The notes under the pieces: generated by a model | Seen by the model: the letters and a program-made list of their open reading frames with translations, nothing else | What the model was told of the DNA's origin: nothing | The model's database searches: none | Position numbers and translations under genes: made by a program | Assembly (NCBI GenBank): GCA_013398615.1 | Contig: VZSR01001685.1 | Location: 30,033,556 to 30,097,555 of the forward strand | Direction of reading: 5' to 3' | Source: Brachypodius melanocephalos | Taxonomy: Eukaryota > Chordata > Aves > Passeriformes > Pycnonotidae | DNA length: 64,000 bases | In this document: in pieces, positions 25,809 to 38,233 of the stretch | Layout of the letters: every line of letters begins with the position of its first letter | Position numbering within the stretch: position 1 is the stretch's first letter

Positions 25809-28800
25809 TATCATATGGGGCACAATTTTCATAAAGCTGACACTGAAAAAACTACTGTATCTCAAAGAAAATGCTAGAAGACATGTTGTGCAATTCCAAA
25901 GTAAACCTGGAGCTTGAAAAGATCCTCTTCTATAGATTTCTAAATCCACAAAACCTGGAAAATGAGAATCATGAGCAGAGAGTACGTGGAAAGGAGAATT
26001 GAACAGCTGAAATTAGTTGAGTAATTGTTTTGGGGCAATGGGTTTTTTCAAGTGGTGTGGGATGAGCAGGAAAGCCTGCATCTTAGATCATCTGAGAAGC
26101 CAAAAATGGTGAAGATTAGAGGAAAAAATTCAGGTCAGAGAATGAGAGTGAAACCAGACATGTTTTGAAGAGGAATATTACTGGAAAGCGGTCAAAGTGC
26201 ATTTGGGGCTGCAGAGGTCCATTTCTGTCTCCCCCACCAGCTTCCCTGATCAGTGAACACCATTGTTCAAGACTCAGTGAAATCCACAGCATGATTCCTC
26301 TCTGATCTGTTGTGAGCCTGGATGAAAGCCTCTAGCCTGTGGGAATACCCTCAAAGTCAGACCTTAACTTGAAGGTTTTGACAGCAGAGTCCAGGGTGTC
26401 AAATATACCTACCCCTCAGCGACGGCTGTAATGCCAATCCCAGCCAGCCTTTCAGACACATTGCCCTCACACCTAACATCACTTTGAAGGTATCCATCAA
26501 CATTTTCTGCCCCAAACCGTCATCTACTGCCTCTGCTCTCTGGTCCTGGGGTTGCTGAAACCTCCTGCCCAAACCAGGAAAGGCCCCAGGCTGCAACATG
26601 CAGAATGACATGTGCATTGCAAAGTATTCCTCTGGAAGCCACTCTGCCTGTGATGCCCATAGAGCCTTGGCTACATTCACTTCGCAAAATTATGAGAAAA
26701 TGCACTTCGCACGTAAGCAAATTTTGTTTTAATGTTCAAGAAATATGATTAACAATTAGAGATAATGTTGTCAATTGTTTGCAAAATGTTGTTATTGTGA
26801 TGGCTATTTTAGGAAAGAAAATTCTGCATGTTTGAATTAATAAAGCTGGCCATCTGCAGGAGAAGTAGTGAGTAAGACAAAAGGATTGGGGCAATGGGGA
26901 TTTTGAACTCTTTTGTACACTACAGATTTCAATTGTCATGAAAAAGTATTGCTAGGAGCATGGAGTTAACATCAGTAGAAAATCAATGGAAGGCCATGGG
27001 GCAGAGAAAGTAGCCAAGTATTAGAAGAGAGAGAGAGAAAATATGTAGTCTGAGGACAAGTTGAAAATTACCAAGGTTCAGGGCATGTTCCCTAGAATAA
27101 ATCATATTGAAATCTGAAAGAAGTAGATGAGGGACTTTCATACTCTATCCCCACTACACTGTTTAATGTTTCTGCTTGGGGCTAATTGCAGTGCTGAGAA
27201 ACTCAGACATCTAGTCAACATGAAGCTTTGTCTGAGTCTCATGGTAATAAGAGATCTTTTGTTATCAGAGGAAAGCAGCAGAGTTTGTTGGCTGCTGCCT
27301 TGTAATGATTGTGCTTGATCTGAAAGAAGAGAGATGCTCTACTTTTTAATTGTAAACAGTGTCTTTACTGTGATCAAGAGAAAGCAAAGGTAATCCTTGC
27401 ACTCCTCACTATCCGGAAAAAAAGCTGTAAATCAAGAACCAGTTCTGTTTCCCATTAACAACATCAATGAGAAGGTAGAAGTGCAAGCAGGGCTTGCAAT
27501 CATATGAGAGTCCCTGCTTGAACTCTTTTTGTTTGTTTGTTTTCTTGCTGGCTAAGCTTACATTAAAACTGTTTCTTTTTTCCTCAATAGAGCAGAAAGT
27601 TCCTGATGTACTTTTTCTTTGCTTTCTTTTACACTCACGGCAACATTAATCTTCCAGTTTCCATAACTTACCAGTCCATGTGTTAAACAAGTACCTGGTA
27701 CATAGAAATCTTGCTCTCTGAGTGAGAAACAGAAGCTGCAAGCCTGATTAAAAGGATTGTCTTACAGGAACACTATGCTTGCCTGCATCTATAGTTCGGC
27801 TCTGGTGACATATGACACATGTGACATGTGACAGTCAGCTTCGTGGCTGCCATGGCACAAACCAGGCTGTGTTTCCACAATTAACATCCAAATCCCTGCA
27901 GCTCTTAGAGAGCTGGCCTGCAAATGAGTGGCTATGGCCACAAACACATAGTCCCTTTAAAACTGAATCTGATTCTCTTGCATCTGCAAGCATGGAATAT
28001 CCTGCAGAGGAATGCAGAAGCCCTGTGCTGAGGAGGAGGAGTGGGTAGGATTGTCAGCAACAGGGCTGCTCTCCTTCCCATAGGAATTCCTTCACAAGCC
28101 ATACCATATTCTCTGTTGTGTTCCTTCCCCTGCAGCCCAGTACTCCAGGGTGACCGCTGCCACATCACAGTAATTCCTCTGCAGAGATTCGAACACCAGA
28201 AGAGAAGCAGTTTGGAGGGTCTTGACCACAGATTCTTCAATCACAGTGGAGTTCTTGGACACTCAGTTAAAGGTCACAAATAAGCATTCTCCCCTTCCCC
28301 TGGCAGAAGTGATGCCTCTCCCTAGGCATGGACATGGATTGCTGCTAATGGCACAACCAATAGGGCCAGGAAATTTGGCCCAGTTTGTGGTGTTACTTGG
28401 GGTGAGAAGTGTAGGGATGGCAGCAAACAGACAAAAAACCAAGGCAGACCAATGCTCCACCTCAGCTGCAAAGTACATTGCCATCCATCCTGGAGCTGAG
28501 AGACTGCTGTCTCCAGGGCTCTGAAGGAATGATGTGTGATGAGCATACAGACAGGACAGGATTTCCCCTTTTAGCTGTTGCCTGTCCTCACACCAACCCA
28601 ATTCCCTGGGGAACAGAAAAAAAATTCCTGCAAGACAACTCCTGACACTTTTGCTACTGAATGGTTTTAAGAATGATAGCTTATATAATCCTACAGCCTC
28701 ATTTCATCTTAGCAGTATTTAATGAAAGGAGAAATGGTTGAACAAAGCAATTTCATATACTATTCAACAAGCAGCCCTTTCTGTACAAAGCATTAACAAT

Positions 28801-30879
28801 AGCTGTCATCTTTGTACAAAAAAAGGGCTTCCAATTACTTCAATGCTAAAAGAAAATCCAAATACTGAGAGCCCCACAAGAATTTTTAATACCATTATGG
28901 AAAAGGAAAAGGTGTGACCCAGAACTCCATTTAATATTTTACTAGCCTTGAGAATTAATTTGAGCTTGTGTTCAATTTTCTGGAAAGGTTCTTCTTTACA
29001 GCTGTGCAATTTGGGCACATAATGGAAGAGAACAGAGAGCTGTCCTTTCCTCTCTGCTTCTTTCACATGCCAGAGATAGGGGAAGGGGAGAAGATGACAT
29101 GTAATCAATGGAACATATAAAGAAAAAAGTAAGTTTATGATATAAAAAATGTCATATGACTTTGTTAAAATTTCTTTAGCAGGCAGCAGGGAAACTTATA
29201 AGACTAGTAGATGGAAGAGTATAAAAGAAAGATAGATTAGCCTTAGCTTTGCTGGTGTACAGTCATGCTATAAACCAAATGGCTACAGGCTTTCTCTAAA
29301 TTGCATCTACCTTTTGATCTTTCTTTTCTATTCCATATACTTTTTGTCATTTGAAAGAGGAGAAAATGCATCCTGATCTCTCTCTATCAATATCTCTCTC
29401 TGTATATAGATTGTACATTCACTGTGTGAATTCCTTCCTATATCCTAATTTAAGTTACCATCACTTCCATTAAATGTTGGTCTAAAGCATATCTGCTCTG
29501 GAAATACACAATAATGCACTTTTTAATCCAAAATTTAAGTTAAATAAATGTAGAATTGTTTAAATAATATTTCAATTTCTGTAACCATTCACAAGAATGT
29601 GTGGAAGACCACCTGATGAAACATGTCTTAGAAAATCAGGTTTTGAGTTTTAAAGGTTCTTGGTGTTTTCTTAGCTCCAGGTTTTGGTTTCCACTCTTTC
29701 TGACATGGAACCCACACTCAGCGGTCATATCATTAATATTAAATTATAGGTACCAATTATGGGTACGTGGATCTGTTCTCTTTCACTAGGCGAAATGCCC
29801 CCAGTGGTCTCCAGGTCATGTCCATTCTCTACCTATATCTAAAAATTGCATAGGGCAGTACTTGTAAATTGTGGCTAAAAGTCATGCAAAGAAACAATTT
29901 CACAATTTAATACAACAGATAAAAGAGTACTAGTGCCTTGAAAGGACTTCATTTAGTTTTATATGTTAGATGTATCCCGAGACACAGGCTCTGGATTGGC
30001 AGCAGAAAGCCTCAAAATCCCAGTTTTCATGAATTGAGTTAGTGCCTGTTGAAGTTTCTTGTTTATGGCATTTGTTTTTGTGAACCAAAATGATTTTGGT
30101 TTTGTTTTTGCTTTTTTTAATTTTAAATAACACTTTTTAAAGAATCTGAAGGGCAGGGATACTAAGAAATACTGAAACACTTCCAGGGTATGAATGCTCT
30201 TCGGGTATCATTGCTTGCACTTACAAAGCCTGTGTAAAGTCTGTCGTTGTTTTCAGGATCAGATTATCAGGGAATCTGTGAGCAAAGCACAAGGACCAGC
30301 AGGTACTGCCTCTCCAAAAAAGGGATGTTCACATTTGGAGGAGATAGGCAGTCAATGGTAGGAAAGAGTGATAGGAGAAATGTAGATCACGCTGTGTTGA
30401 GTTGTCTTTTCAGACAATTTTATATAGCCACTGCATACAATGAGTGCTCTTCTAAAATGGTAATCATGTTCTTTCTTTAATTATTTTTATGTTTTGTCAT
30501 TAATCACTAGGCATTTTCAGTATAATTAAAAATAAAAATATCATGCTCAAAATCAGATCTATTCTGCTGATGACACAAACCTTGAATGAAATCTGAATCT
30601 CATTCTTTGACTAAGCTTTGCCATGATAACAGGAAAGTATAGAACCAAAATGGATTTATTTTGATAAAGACAGTAATTCATTTGATTCTGAAAGCACATA
30701 AAACCAGGATGCTGCATCACAATATGTTGTTTTCTGTATATTCACTTTTATATCCATAATGTTTCCACAGTATTTTGAATTTCAGTGATGAATTTATCTT
30801 GGTATTGATATCTAAGTGAATATTTCTAGTATAAGAGCAGAGAAAATCATGTGAGTCCCTGGGCTGCTCCATTCCCACA
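25809..30879 (+). other. RALYL: RALYL intron segment
   Basis: Intron with no supported gene. A (GA)n patch lies near 27029-27038 and a (TTTG)n patch near 27529-27541. A GC-richer block at about 27790-28620 carries open frames on both strands, and I could not assign it to any family. A CT-rich patch lies near 29378-29402. Confidence 0.65.
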
Positions 30880-31905
30880 TAGAATTATAGAGTCATAGAA
30901 TCGTGGAATGATTTGGGTTGGAATGGACCTTAAAGACCATCTAGTTCAAACTTCCCTGCCATGGGCAGAGACACACCTTGCACCAGATCAGGGTGCTCAG
31001 AGCCTCCTCCTTACCTAGCCTTGAACCCTTGCAGAGGAGAGGCAACTGGTTCCAGTTCTTCACCACCAAAGCAAAGAATTTCTTCCTAATATCTAATCTA
31101 ACCCTTCTCTCAGTCTGAAGCCATTATACCTGGTCCCATCATTATGGGCCCTTGTAAAATGTCCCTCTTCAGTTTCTCTGTAGGCTCTCTGCAGGCTTCT
31201 GAAAGGTCTCTCTGAAGCCTTCTCTTCTCCAGCCTGATCAACCCAAACTCAGCCTGTCTTCATAGGGGAGGTACTCCATCCCTCTGATAATTTTGGTGGC
31301 CCTCCCCTAGACTTGCTTAAAAAGTCCCATATCCTCATACTGGGAAACCCAGAGCTGGATGCAGTACTCCGAGAGCAGAGCAGAGAGGCAGAATCCCCAC
31401 CCTTGCCCTGCTGGCCACACTGCAGCCCAGGTTACAGTTGGTTTTCTGGGCTGCAAGCACACATTACCAGGCCACATTAAGCTTCTCATTTTCACCCACA
31501 AATCCTGTTCTCAATCTATTCTCTGCTCAGCCTGTGTTAGTGCTTGGGATTGCCCAGACCCAGGTGCAGGACCTTGTTGAACTTCATAAGGTTCACACAG
31601 GTCCACTTCTCATGCCTATTAAGGTCTCTCTAGGTGGCATCCCTTGCCTTCAGTGTCCACACAGCTTGGTGTCATTGGCAAATTGGCTGAGAGTGCACTC
31701 AAATGACACTGTGTGTGTTGCCAAGAAAGACGTCAAATGCACCAGTCCCAGTACTGATCCCCAAGGAATGCCACTCCTAAGTGGCCTTCACTAGAAATTC
31801 TACCCATATAATACATTTCTGAGTGTGACCATGAGCCATTTCTTTACCCACCAGGTGCCAATTCATCAAATCCATGCCTCTCCAGAAGCAATGTGAATGT
31901 CTGTG
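30880..31905 (-). mobile_element. CR1 LINE, about 1 kb 3' fragment
   Basis: This is the longest CR1 copy in the window. On the + strand it begins with the terminal repeat (AGTCATAGAATCGTGGAATG) and continues through the whole reverse-complemented 3' half of the element. The pattern fades soon after the block CATCAAATCCATGCCTCTCC near 31890. The minus strand contains fossils of the reverse-transcriptase C-terminal half, for instance SEYCIQLWVSQYEDMGLFKQV-like residues around 31310-31380, broken by frameshifts. It is a dead copy lying antisense to RALYL. Confidence 0.93.
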
Positions 31906-34900
31906 TCCCTTGAGAAGTTATCTGGTACATATTCATGTACAAGAGCAGTAGCTAATTTGACAGCATAAGGAGTGATATGTTTCTGCTTTCCTTGGGGTGG
32001 AATCATTAGCACAGGTAAATCTCTGTGCTGCTGGCAGCAAATTTATTTGACATAGAGTTTATGATCTGGTAGATGTAAATGTCTGCTGTGAAACCAATGA
32101 TGGATGAAGGAAGAGAACAACTTATCTCACAAGATTTCCAGTTGGGATAGAAGTAATCTATCTTGCGAAATGTTGACAAGTTCACTTCTAATCTTAGTTA
32201 GAAAATTGAGGCTGGAAGAGATAGTGCTGAAAAAATAATGGGGTGAAAATCTGTTCTAACTTTTCAAAGCATTTCCTACATCCATTCTTAACTTGCTACA
32301 AAGTGTTTAGGGAGTTGCAGAGCTATTCAATCACTTTCATATTAACAGAAGAGCCCCAAGTGCACAGCTTTTCTATGAACTATTTCCTGTGCTAAAGAGA
32401 ATTTTGGTCTATTACTCTCCGTACAAAGTAGTTCATTGTTTAGAGATTTATTTAAATGTGAGGGAATCTTAACTGATTTGCCAGTTTTGCCACTGTGCCT
32501 GTTACAGTGCCACCTTTCTGACACTTTTGATTGAAATAAAGAGAACACATAACTAACACCCCTTAGCCTTCTGCACTACTCACCTTTTTTACAAGTGAGT
32601 CTTGTAGAGCTGCAAATGTAGGTCTATAAGAACAATCATCAAGATGGTATTGATCTGTCCCAGGAGGATATGAAAAAGTTTTTAAAACCTGTAACTAAGG
32701 GTTTAAGGAGAAGAACGTTTAAGAAACAGCTCTGAAATAAGTAGCAGATGAGAGACAAAAATATGAGAAGACTGTGGTATTGTGAAGAGGATACCAAAGC
32801 CTCGGGTATTTCCCAAGAGCAGATTATAATTCTATTTTTTTCCCTTAAAATCTGTCCAACTTGCAGTAGGAGATGATGAATGCCAACACAGTCAATGACC
32901 TTAAACTGACATATAAAAGTAGTATGAAAAGGTCTAATTATCACAAAGGTCACAGGACAAAAATTTTGTTCCAATCCTGTTGTTTCCAGGAGCCAATGGA
33001 AATGCATCAGAGCTATCAAAATTCCTCAGTGGCTTTCAGAAATGTTTGGTGTTTACTTTGTAGATTCAACATTGTAGAATTTATACATCTTTAAATAAGG
33101 GCATCAGAGCTAAACTTACTACAAAAATGGAAGACAAAAAATATATTTAATAAAGCACTTGCTAAAATTAAGGGAAGGAAAGCATTTCAAGGAGGCATGA
33201 AAATTGTCTACAAATGTTCCTCCAATTTCAGAGTGTTGAATGAAACAAGAAAATTATTATTTTATGAAAAATTATGATTTAATAGTCATGCAGAAGACAC
33301 TGCAGTCAGATTTAATACCAAAATGCTTTATATAAGGAAATTGTGACTTAAGTATTTTATGTTACATAGTTCTACATAAAAGTTTTTTTATCTTGTTCTT
33401 GTATAAGTTTAAATAAATGTTGACTGAGCTCAAAATATCAAAAATAAATGTAAAATTCTTTTCAATTCTATTAAATATTTGAAATATGACTTTTCCATTG
33501 GCAAAATATTTTCTGTCAAAAAGAAGTCTAAGGGACATACATTTTCTATAATCTTGATTGTTAAAAAAGGTCAGATTTGGAGATTTTTATTAATTTTGTG
33601 TGAAATAAAAGTATCCAGTCAGTAAGCCTTGGGCTGTTACTGCATCTTTTGAGGTCAAGAATAATCAATAAAAATGTTTGACTTTTTAGCATCACTGCAC
33701 TGGACAGTGTTTATTCCTACTCCTACACCTTATCTTTCTACTTCTCCCTCCACCGCACTCAATTTCAGGTTAAAATAGACTTTACTGAGAACATGTGTTT
33801 TCTTGAAAGTCTCAGCCACCACGTGATTCCACATTTAATGGGATATGATGTTCTGTCACAGCAATTTTACACTGAAATAATTCTGATTATTTTGTTGACT
33901 GCCACTCTTTTTTTATATTATTGAAGCTGAGAAGAGATTTAGTTGCAGCATCCCTCAAACTGCACGAAATTTGTTTCCTAAATATATTTTATCCATGTGC
34001 TTCATTGTAATGTCAACTTTGCAACATTCAATCAGAATGGAGGAGCTTTTTAATATAGATATGTTTTTAGACAGACAGCTTCCTAAGTTCCATAAGGTTC
34101 ATTGCAGAAGGGTCTGTGCTTCTTTCTCCATGTATAACTGTTCTAGGAATCATGAGGGACATCTGTCTCCTGGTATGTCTCTGAGCATGATTCAAATGAA
34201 GAGACAAATTTGAGAACAAGGATAATGTCTATAGAAGCTATATATATCATATGTCTATATATAGAAGCTGTCTATATATTTATATCAAGCTTATATCTAT
34301 ATAAGCTTGACTTTCTTTTATATTTCAAGCATAAACTTACAGGTAGAATATAAGTGAACTTTCAAAGTGTTCACAAGATTTCTGATCTTGCAGAGAGGAA
34401 TAAGTATCTGCTTAAGAGAAAACATTTGCAAACCTAGATTTTCTCATTCTCCAGAGAGTGATGCGTTTGGGGTCGGAAATAGATACTCTTGTTTTGTTTT
34501 TGAAGAGCCACTTTCTGAGTGGGTGATGAAGTAGCAGTTAAAGATCAGTGTGCATTTCTTTAGATCCCGAAGAGGAACTCTTCAGAACAATTTCAGTCTT
34601 CCTCAACAAAATTTGACTTGACATCACAGTTTATTTCACCATCTAAGCTACTATCCAAATCTTCTCTATTAGAAATGCATTATTGGCTTCACCAAGTAGA
34701 AACTTGTGTGTTTAAAAAATGTCATTTCTCTCTGTTAACAATAATTGATATTTTGCCTAAAATCCTCCTGCATTACAGTACAAACTTTTCAGAAAATTTT
34801 ACAGCATCAATTCAGAAGAGGTAAAACCTAGACAGGTGTTTTAGGTATGCTGTCCATTTGCACTGCCTGTTACTCACTTCAGTGACTTGAAGGTGCCTTT

Positions 34901-34948
34901 GCAAACTTCCAGATGTTTGACTTACTGATATCAAATGTTTGCTTTCAG
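31906..34948 (+). other. RALYL: RALYL intron segment up to the exon
   Basis: AT-rich intron. Its 3' end carries the signals for the next exon: a possible branch site (CTGAT, about 34924-34928), a short pyrimidine-rich stretch and the acceptor AG at 34947-34948. A TA-rich degenerate repeat lies at 34226-34309 and includes a perfect palindrome. I see no other gene. Confidence 0.8.
34226..34309. repeat. TA-rich degenerate repeat ending in a perfect 24-bp palindrome
   Basis: Two imperfect copies of a TATAGAAGCT-containing unit are followed by an inverted repeat at 34286-34309. Its arms are CAAGCTTATAT and the exact reverse complement, with a two-base centre (CT). It lies about 640 bases upstream of the RALYL exon. 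Confidence 0.8.
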
Positions 34949-35024
34949 ATATCAACATGGCAGGAGAACCAAAACCATACAGACCAAAACCTGGCAACAA
35001 GCGGCCACTTTCGGCACTTTACAG
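34949..35024 (+). CDS. RALYL: RALYL internal coding exon (76 nt), segment following the RRM
   Basis: This exon belongs to RALYL, a nuclear RNA-binding protein of the hnRNP C/RALY family with an N-terminal RRM and a C-terminal leucine-zipper-like region. The sequence shows acceptor TTTGCTTTCAG before 34949 and donor GTAAGT from 35025. The first two bases (AT) complete an aspartate codon begun in the previous exon. Then 24 codons read INMAGEPKPYRPKPGNKR followed by PLSALY, and the last two bases (AG) start an arginine codon finished at 54238. From memory this matches vertebrate RALYL essentially without change; RALY itself differs after the shared MAGEPKP. The ATG at 34957 is an internal methionine, not a start. 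The segment forms the linker right after the RRM fold. The upstream RRM exons are not in the window. Confidence 0.96.
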
Positions 35025-36252
35025 GTAAGTGTGATTTCACTTTAACTTACCCCAACACAATTTTTATCAGAAAAATTATGGTTACCTAAAATATATCTAC
35101 CAATGGCACTGTGCAATGTTTACCAAAATTATAATGAAATCTAAGTACTTATTAATGTTCCCACTCCTAGTAATACCATCTTTTTTTTTTTCTTAATTGA
35201 GTGCTATTTCAGCTTTTAGTCCTTATGATTCAGTGCTTGGCTATAGGCTCATTTATTGTGACTTTTATTTGCAATGATCAGTGAAATAACTAACAATTTC
35301 AGAGCAACAAAATCGGTTTCTCATGGATTTTTCTGTCAGGGGTGAGAACCAAGTTCTGACAAAACTGGACTTCTTCCTCACCTGTTCAGGAGGGCATTGA
35401 TAATGTCTTTCTCCTATCCCCAAGTGCCTTTTGTCACAGTGCTTTTACAAACTTAAAGAAACATCCAGAATTTTTTTTCAAAATCAATTATGTTTAGTGA
35501 AGCATTACAGATTGTTAAGCTTACCATGCCCAAATGTTTTTCTGCTCAATAAACCTCACTTTTCATAAAGATACTACAGAATTTGTGCTCCAGAACCATG
35601 GAAGGAATTAGGACTGATTTCTACTGTAGCTGAAATGCAGGTAGACTGGCTCTGAGAGCAGCACCTCAGGAGTGAAATCAGACACACTTGAGCAGTACTT
35701 TTTCATGCTTTGTCTGGTCTGAAAGCTTCAGAGGGAAATTCAAGGGTGGGATCTCAGAATAAGACAACCAGAAGCATTTTAGGTCTGAGCCTCCATGCTA
35801 CATAGAAGAAATTTGAAGTTTTATCAAATAGCTGTCCTTAGCTGAAGTGATAGAAATATTATTTTTGGAGAAGAGAATCCCTGTTTCATCATTACTCTCA
35901 ACTGCAAGCTACTAAACTCTGCAGGTGTTCCTGGTAACCTTGGTCTACTCTGTCCCTGTGCCAGTATTTCAAAAGATTTTGAAAGATGTCCTGTGATTTC
36001 TGGCATTTATATACTTTTCCACCTCTGAGCTTTTGAAGGCTTTCTCATAAATTCTTTTTCTACAGAAAAGATTGAAATAAGAGAGACCTGTGGAAAGTTC
36101 TAAAGGAATTTTAAAAAGAAAAAATATCTTAGATTGTGTCCTTTCATGGGTGTAATGCAAATTATTTCTCTAGAAGTTCATGAGGCTTTTATGAGCGACT
36201 AAGAGAATCCTTCCATCCTTCATCTCAATTCTCCCTCTCTGCTCTGACCTTG
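35025..36252 (+). other. RALYL: RALYL intron, 5' part
   Basis: This is the start of the 19,213-bp intron between the two RALYL exons, opening with GTAAGTGTG. AT-rich, with no gene or recognisable repeat apart from a T-run near 35182-35192. Confidence 0.8.
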
Positions 36253-36660
36253 CAAGACCCCGCCTGGTGTCCTGCTCTGGAGAACCAAGCACAAGAAAGG
36301 ACTTACAAGGGGCTTATAAAATAGAATACCTTTTTACATGGGCAGATAGTGATAGGATAAAGCAGAAGAATTTTCAACTGAAAAAGGAGGGATTTAGATT
36401 AGGTATTAGGAAGAAATCCTACATCACTATCCTCAGAGAACAGTGAGGCACTGGAACAGATTGCCCAGGGTACTTTTGGTCCCATTGTAAATATTCAGGG
36501 CCAGGTTGAATGGGGTCCTGAGCAATCCTATCTGGCAGATGTCATCCCTGCCCATGATGCAGTGGTTGAAACTGGATGACCTTTAAGGTTCCTTCTAACC
36601 CACTCTATCCTTTTATGGTACAGTCCCTTCCAACCCAAACTATTCTATGGCTGTATGATA
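36253..36660 (+). mobile_element. CR1 LINE 3' fragment with doubled tail
   Basis: This 5'-truncated CR1 lies in the gene's orientation. Recognisable blocks are CAAGACCCCGCCTGG, GGGATTTAGATTAGGTATTA, GTGAGGCACTGGAACAGATT and CCAGGTTGAATGGGGTCCTG. The 3' tail is unusual: the CCTTCTAACCC-to-TATGG end (about 36590-36618) is followed at once by a second, better conserved copy, CCCTTCCAACCCAAACTATT plus CTATGG (about 36624-36650). The short 8-bp tail repeats of CR1 alone do not explain this. Confidence 0.9.
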
Positions 36661-36762
36661 ACAAGGAACTTTTATTATCTCAGTATCGTTTAACCTAATA
36701 TGTGAGAAGATCAATAACTTAAAGTTTTGGCAACACAGAATATTTCACTGATTTCAGAACAC

Positions 36763-37264
36763 TGTAACTGGTACTGACTGGGATGGAGTTAACTTTCTTC
36801 ATAGGATCCTATATGTGTTTTGGATTTGTTACTAAAACACACAAATGTTTTGGCTGTTGCTGAACAATATTTTCAGAGCCTCGTGGTTTTCTCATTTTCC
36901 TATTCTGCCTTTGTAATTAATAGGCTTGATGTGGGCAAGACTTGATGAAGAAATAAATCTGAGACACCTGACCCAACCTGGCCAGACATATTCTCTCATA
37001 TAGTCAGAAATAAAAATTGGGAAGGTTTTTCTTCCAAAGAAGCTGTTGCTTGGAGATTGCCTGGACTGCTTATGGGAGGTGGAAAGTAACTGCCTTTGCA
37101 TCACCTGGATTTTTTCCCTTCTCTCTCCCCCTATTACACTGCAAATATCTCAGTCCATGAGGGTTTTTAACTTTTGATCTCTCCTTCATCCTGCTAGGGG
37201 ACAATGGTAGGGGAGTGAGGCAGTGACTATGTGGATGCTTATCTGCTGGCCAGGATCCACCCAC
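36763..37264 (+). mobile_element. Solo or orphan LTR, avian ERVL type
   Basis: About 500 bp resemble the long terminal repeat of bird ERVL-type endogenous retroviruses, read in the + direction. Landmarks are the U3 start (TGTAACTGG...GGGATGGAGTTAACTTTCTT), TGTGTTTTGGATTTGTTACT, GACCCAACCTGGCCAGACAT, a TATA-like AAATAAAA near 37008, and the end block CTGCTGGCCAGGATCCACCC. I find no convincing target-site duplication, so both ends are approximate. No retroviral genes accompany it. Its identification rests on remembered family pattern. Confidence 0.7.
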
Positions 37265-37904
37265 AAGACTGAGATGGTTAAGAGGGAAGTGAATCATTGG
37301 TTAAAAATCTAGTTGTCACAAAATAGTCACTGTTAAAAGGAAGGAATGTAAGTAGAAGGAAGATAATGGATTTCAGAAAGGAAGAATTAAATGAGCTCAG
37401 AGATCTGGTAAGTAGAAAGATTCTCAGAAAGAAAGGGACAAAAAAAGTGCAGAAAATCTTGCACTGACAGTGCTTAAGGTAGAACAAAAAATTCTCCTGA
37501 AGCAGAAAAAAATCAGACAAAGGAATAATACGACAGCAGCAACTTTCCCTAACATTCTAAAAATTGAAAAGGAATTGTACAAAATGTGGAATCAAAACCC
37601 CATGACTGGAAGCAGAAAAGAAGAGCAGAGTCATTGTACAGGATGTCAGAAAGGCTAAAGCACATAACAGTATAAAAGGTAACAAAAAGATTGTCATTAG
37701 AGTAACATCCTCTGATTTTTAGTTAGGAGGAAAAAAAGAGCAGACAATAGATCGTACAAAAAGGGTTTCTTTTACTTCATCAAAAGAGGTTAGCTGACCA
37801 GCTCTTAAAGAAAATCTTTTTTTTACTAGAGGGCATGCAATTAAAATTGTCTGACCAGTGTTTGACTAAGTGAATTTGACGGAAATTATCTGATAACATT
37901 CACT
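37265..37904 (+). mobile_element. Possible upstream part of a degraded CR1-type LINE
   Basis: This A-rich sequence lies directly before a clear LINE reverse-transcriptase fossil. Fragments such as RKLSDNIHCSVFKG just ahead of that fossil suggest the element continues leftward, but I cannot match most of this stretch. It may instead be ordinary intron between two insertions. Confidence 0.35.
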
Positions 37905-38233
37905 GTAGCGTGTTTAAAGGACTAGCTGAATCTGTGTGTTGGCTATTAGTGATTCTTTCCAAAAACTTATGGAGGTCTTGCAAGGTAAAGAAACAGTGGG
38001 TATGGGAAGGTGTTATACCTATTTTTAAGAAGAAGAGATCCAGAAAATTATTGGGTCAGACTAGCTTTGATTGTAAGAAATGTACTAGAACACATTATTA
38101 GAAATCAATTTATCGAGACCAAGAAGTTAATAAATTTATTAAAAATCAGGAGTATATTATGCTGAAGCAATAAAATTTCCCTCTTTGACAAGACAGCAAA
38201 TTTAGTGTAGAAAGAGATGTGCTATATGGTCAT
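37905..38233 (+). pseudogene. CR1-type LINE reverse-transcriptase fossil, left half
   Basis: Degraded coding sequence of a CR1-clade LINE. One frame reads GLAESV (37919 on), NLWRS, then VIPIFKK (38012-38032), the block that opens the reverse-transcriptase domain. A one-base shift then gives DPENYW (38037 on) and VLEHIIRNQFIE. These correspond in order to the family's conserved LAES, NSWR, PIFKK, DPxNYRP and LE-II blocks, followed by the FDK-TNLV region near 38190-38210. Stop codons and frameshifts make it non-functional. The element is cut by a solo LTR and resumes at 39120. Confidence 0.82.

Noticed and set aside
34957..34959. ATG in good context as a possible translation start of RALYL
   Set aside because: It is the internal methionine of the INMAGEPKP segment. 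The exon has a clean acceptor and a split codon upstream.
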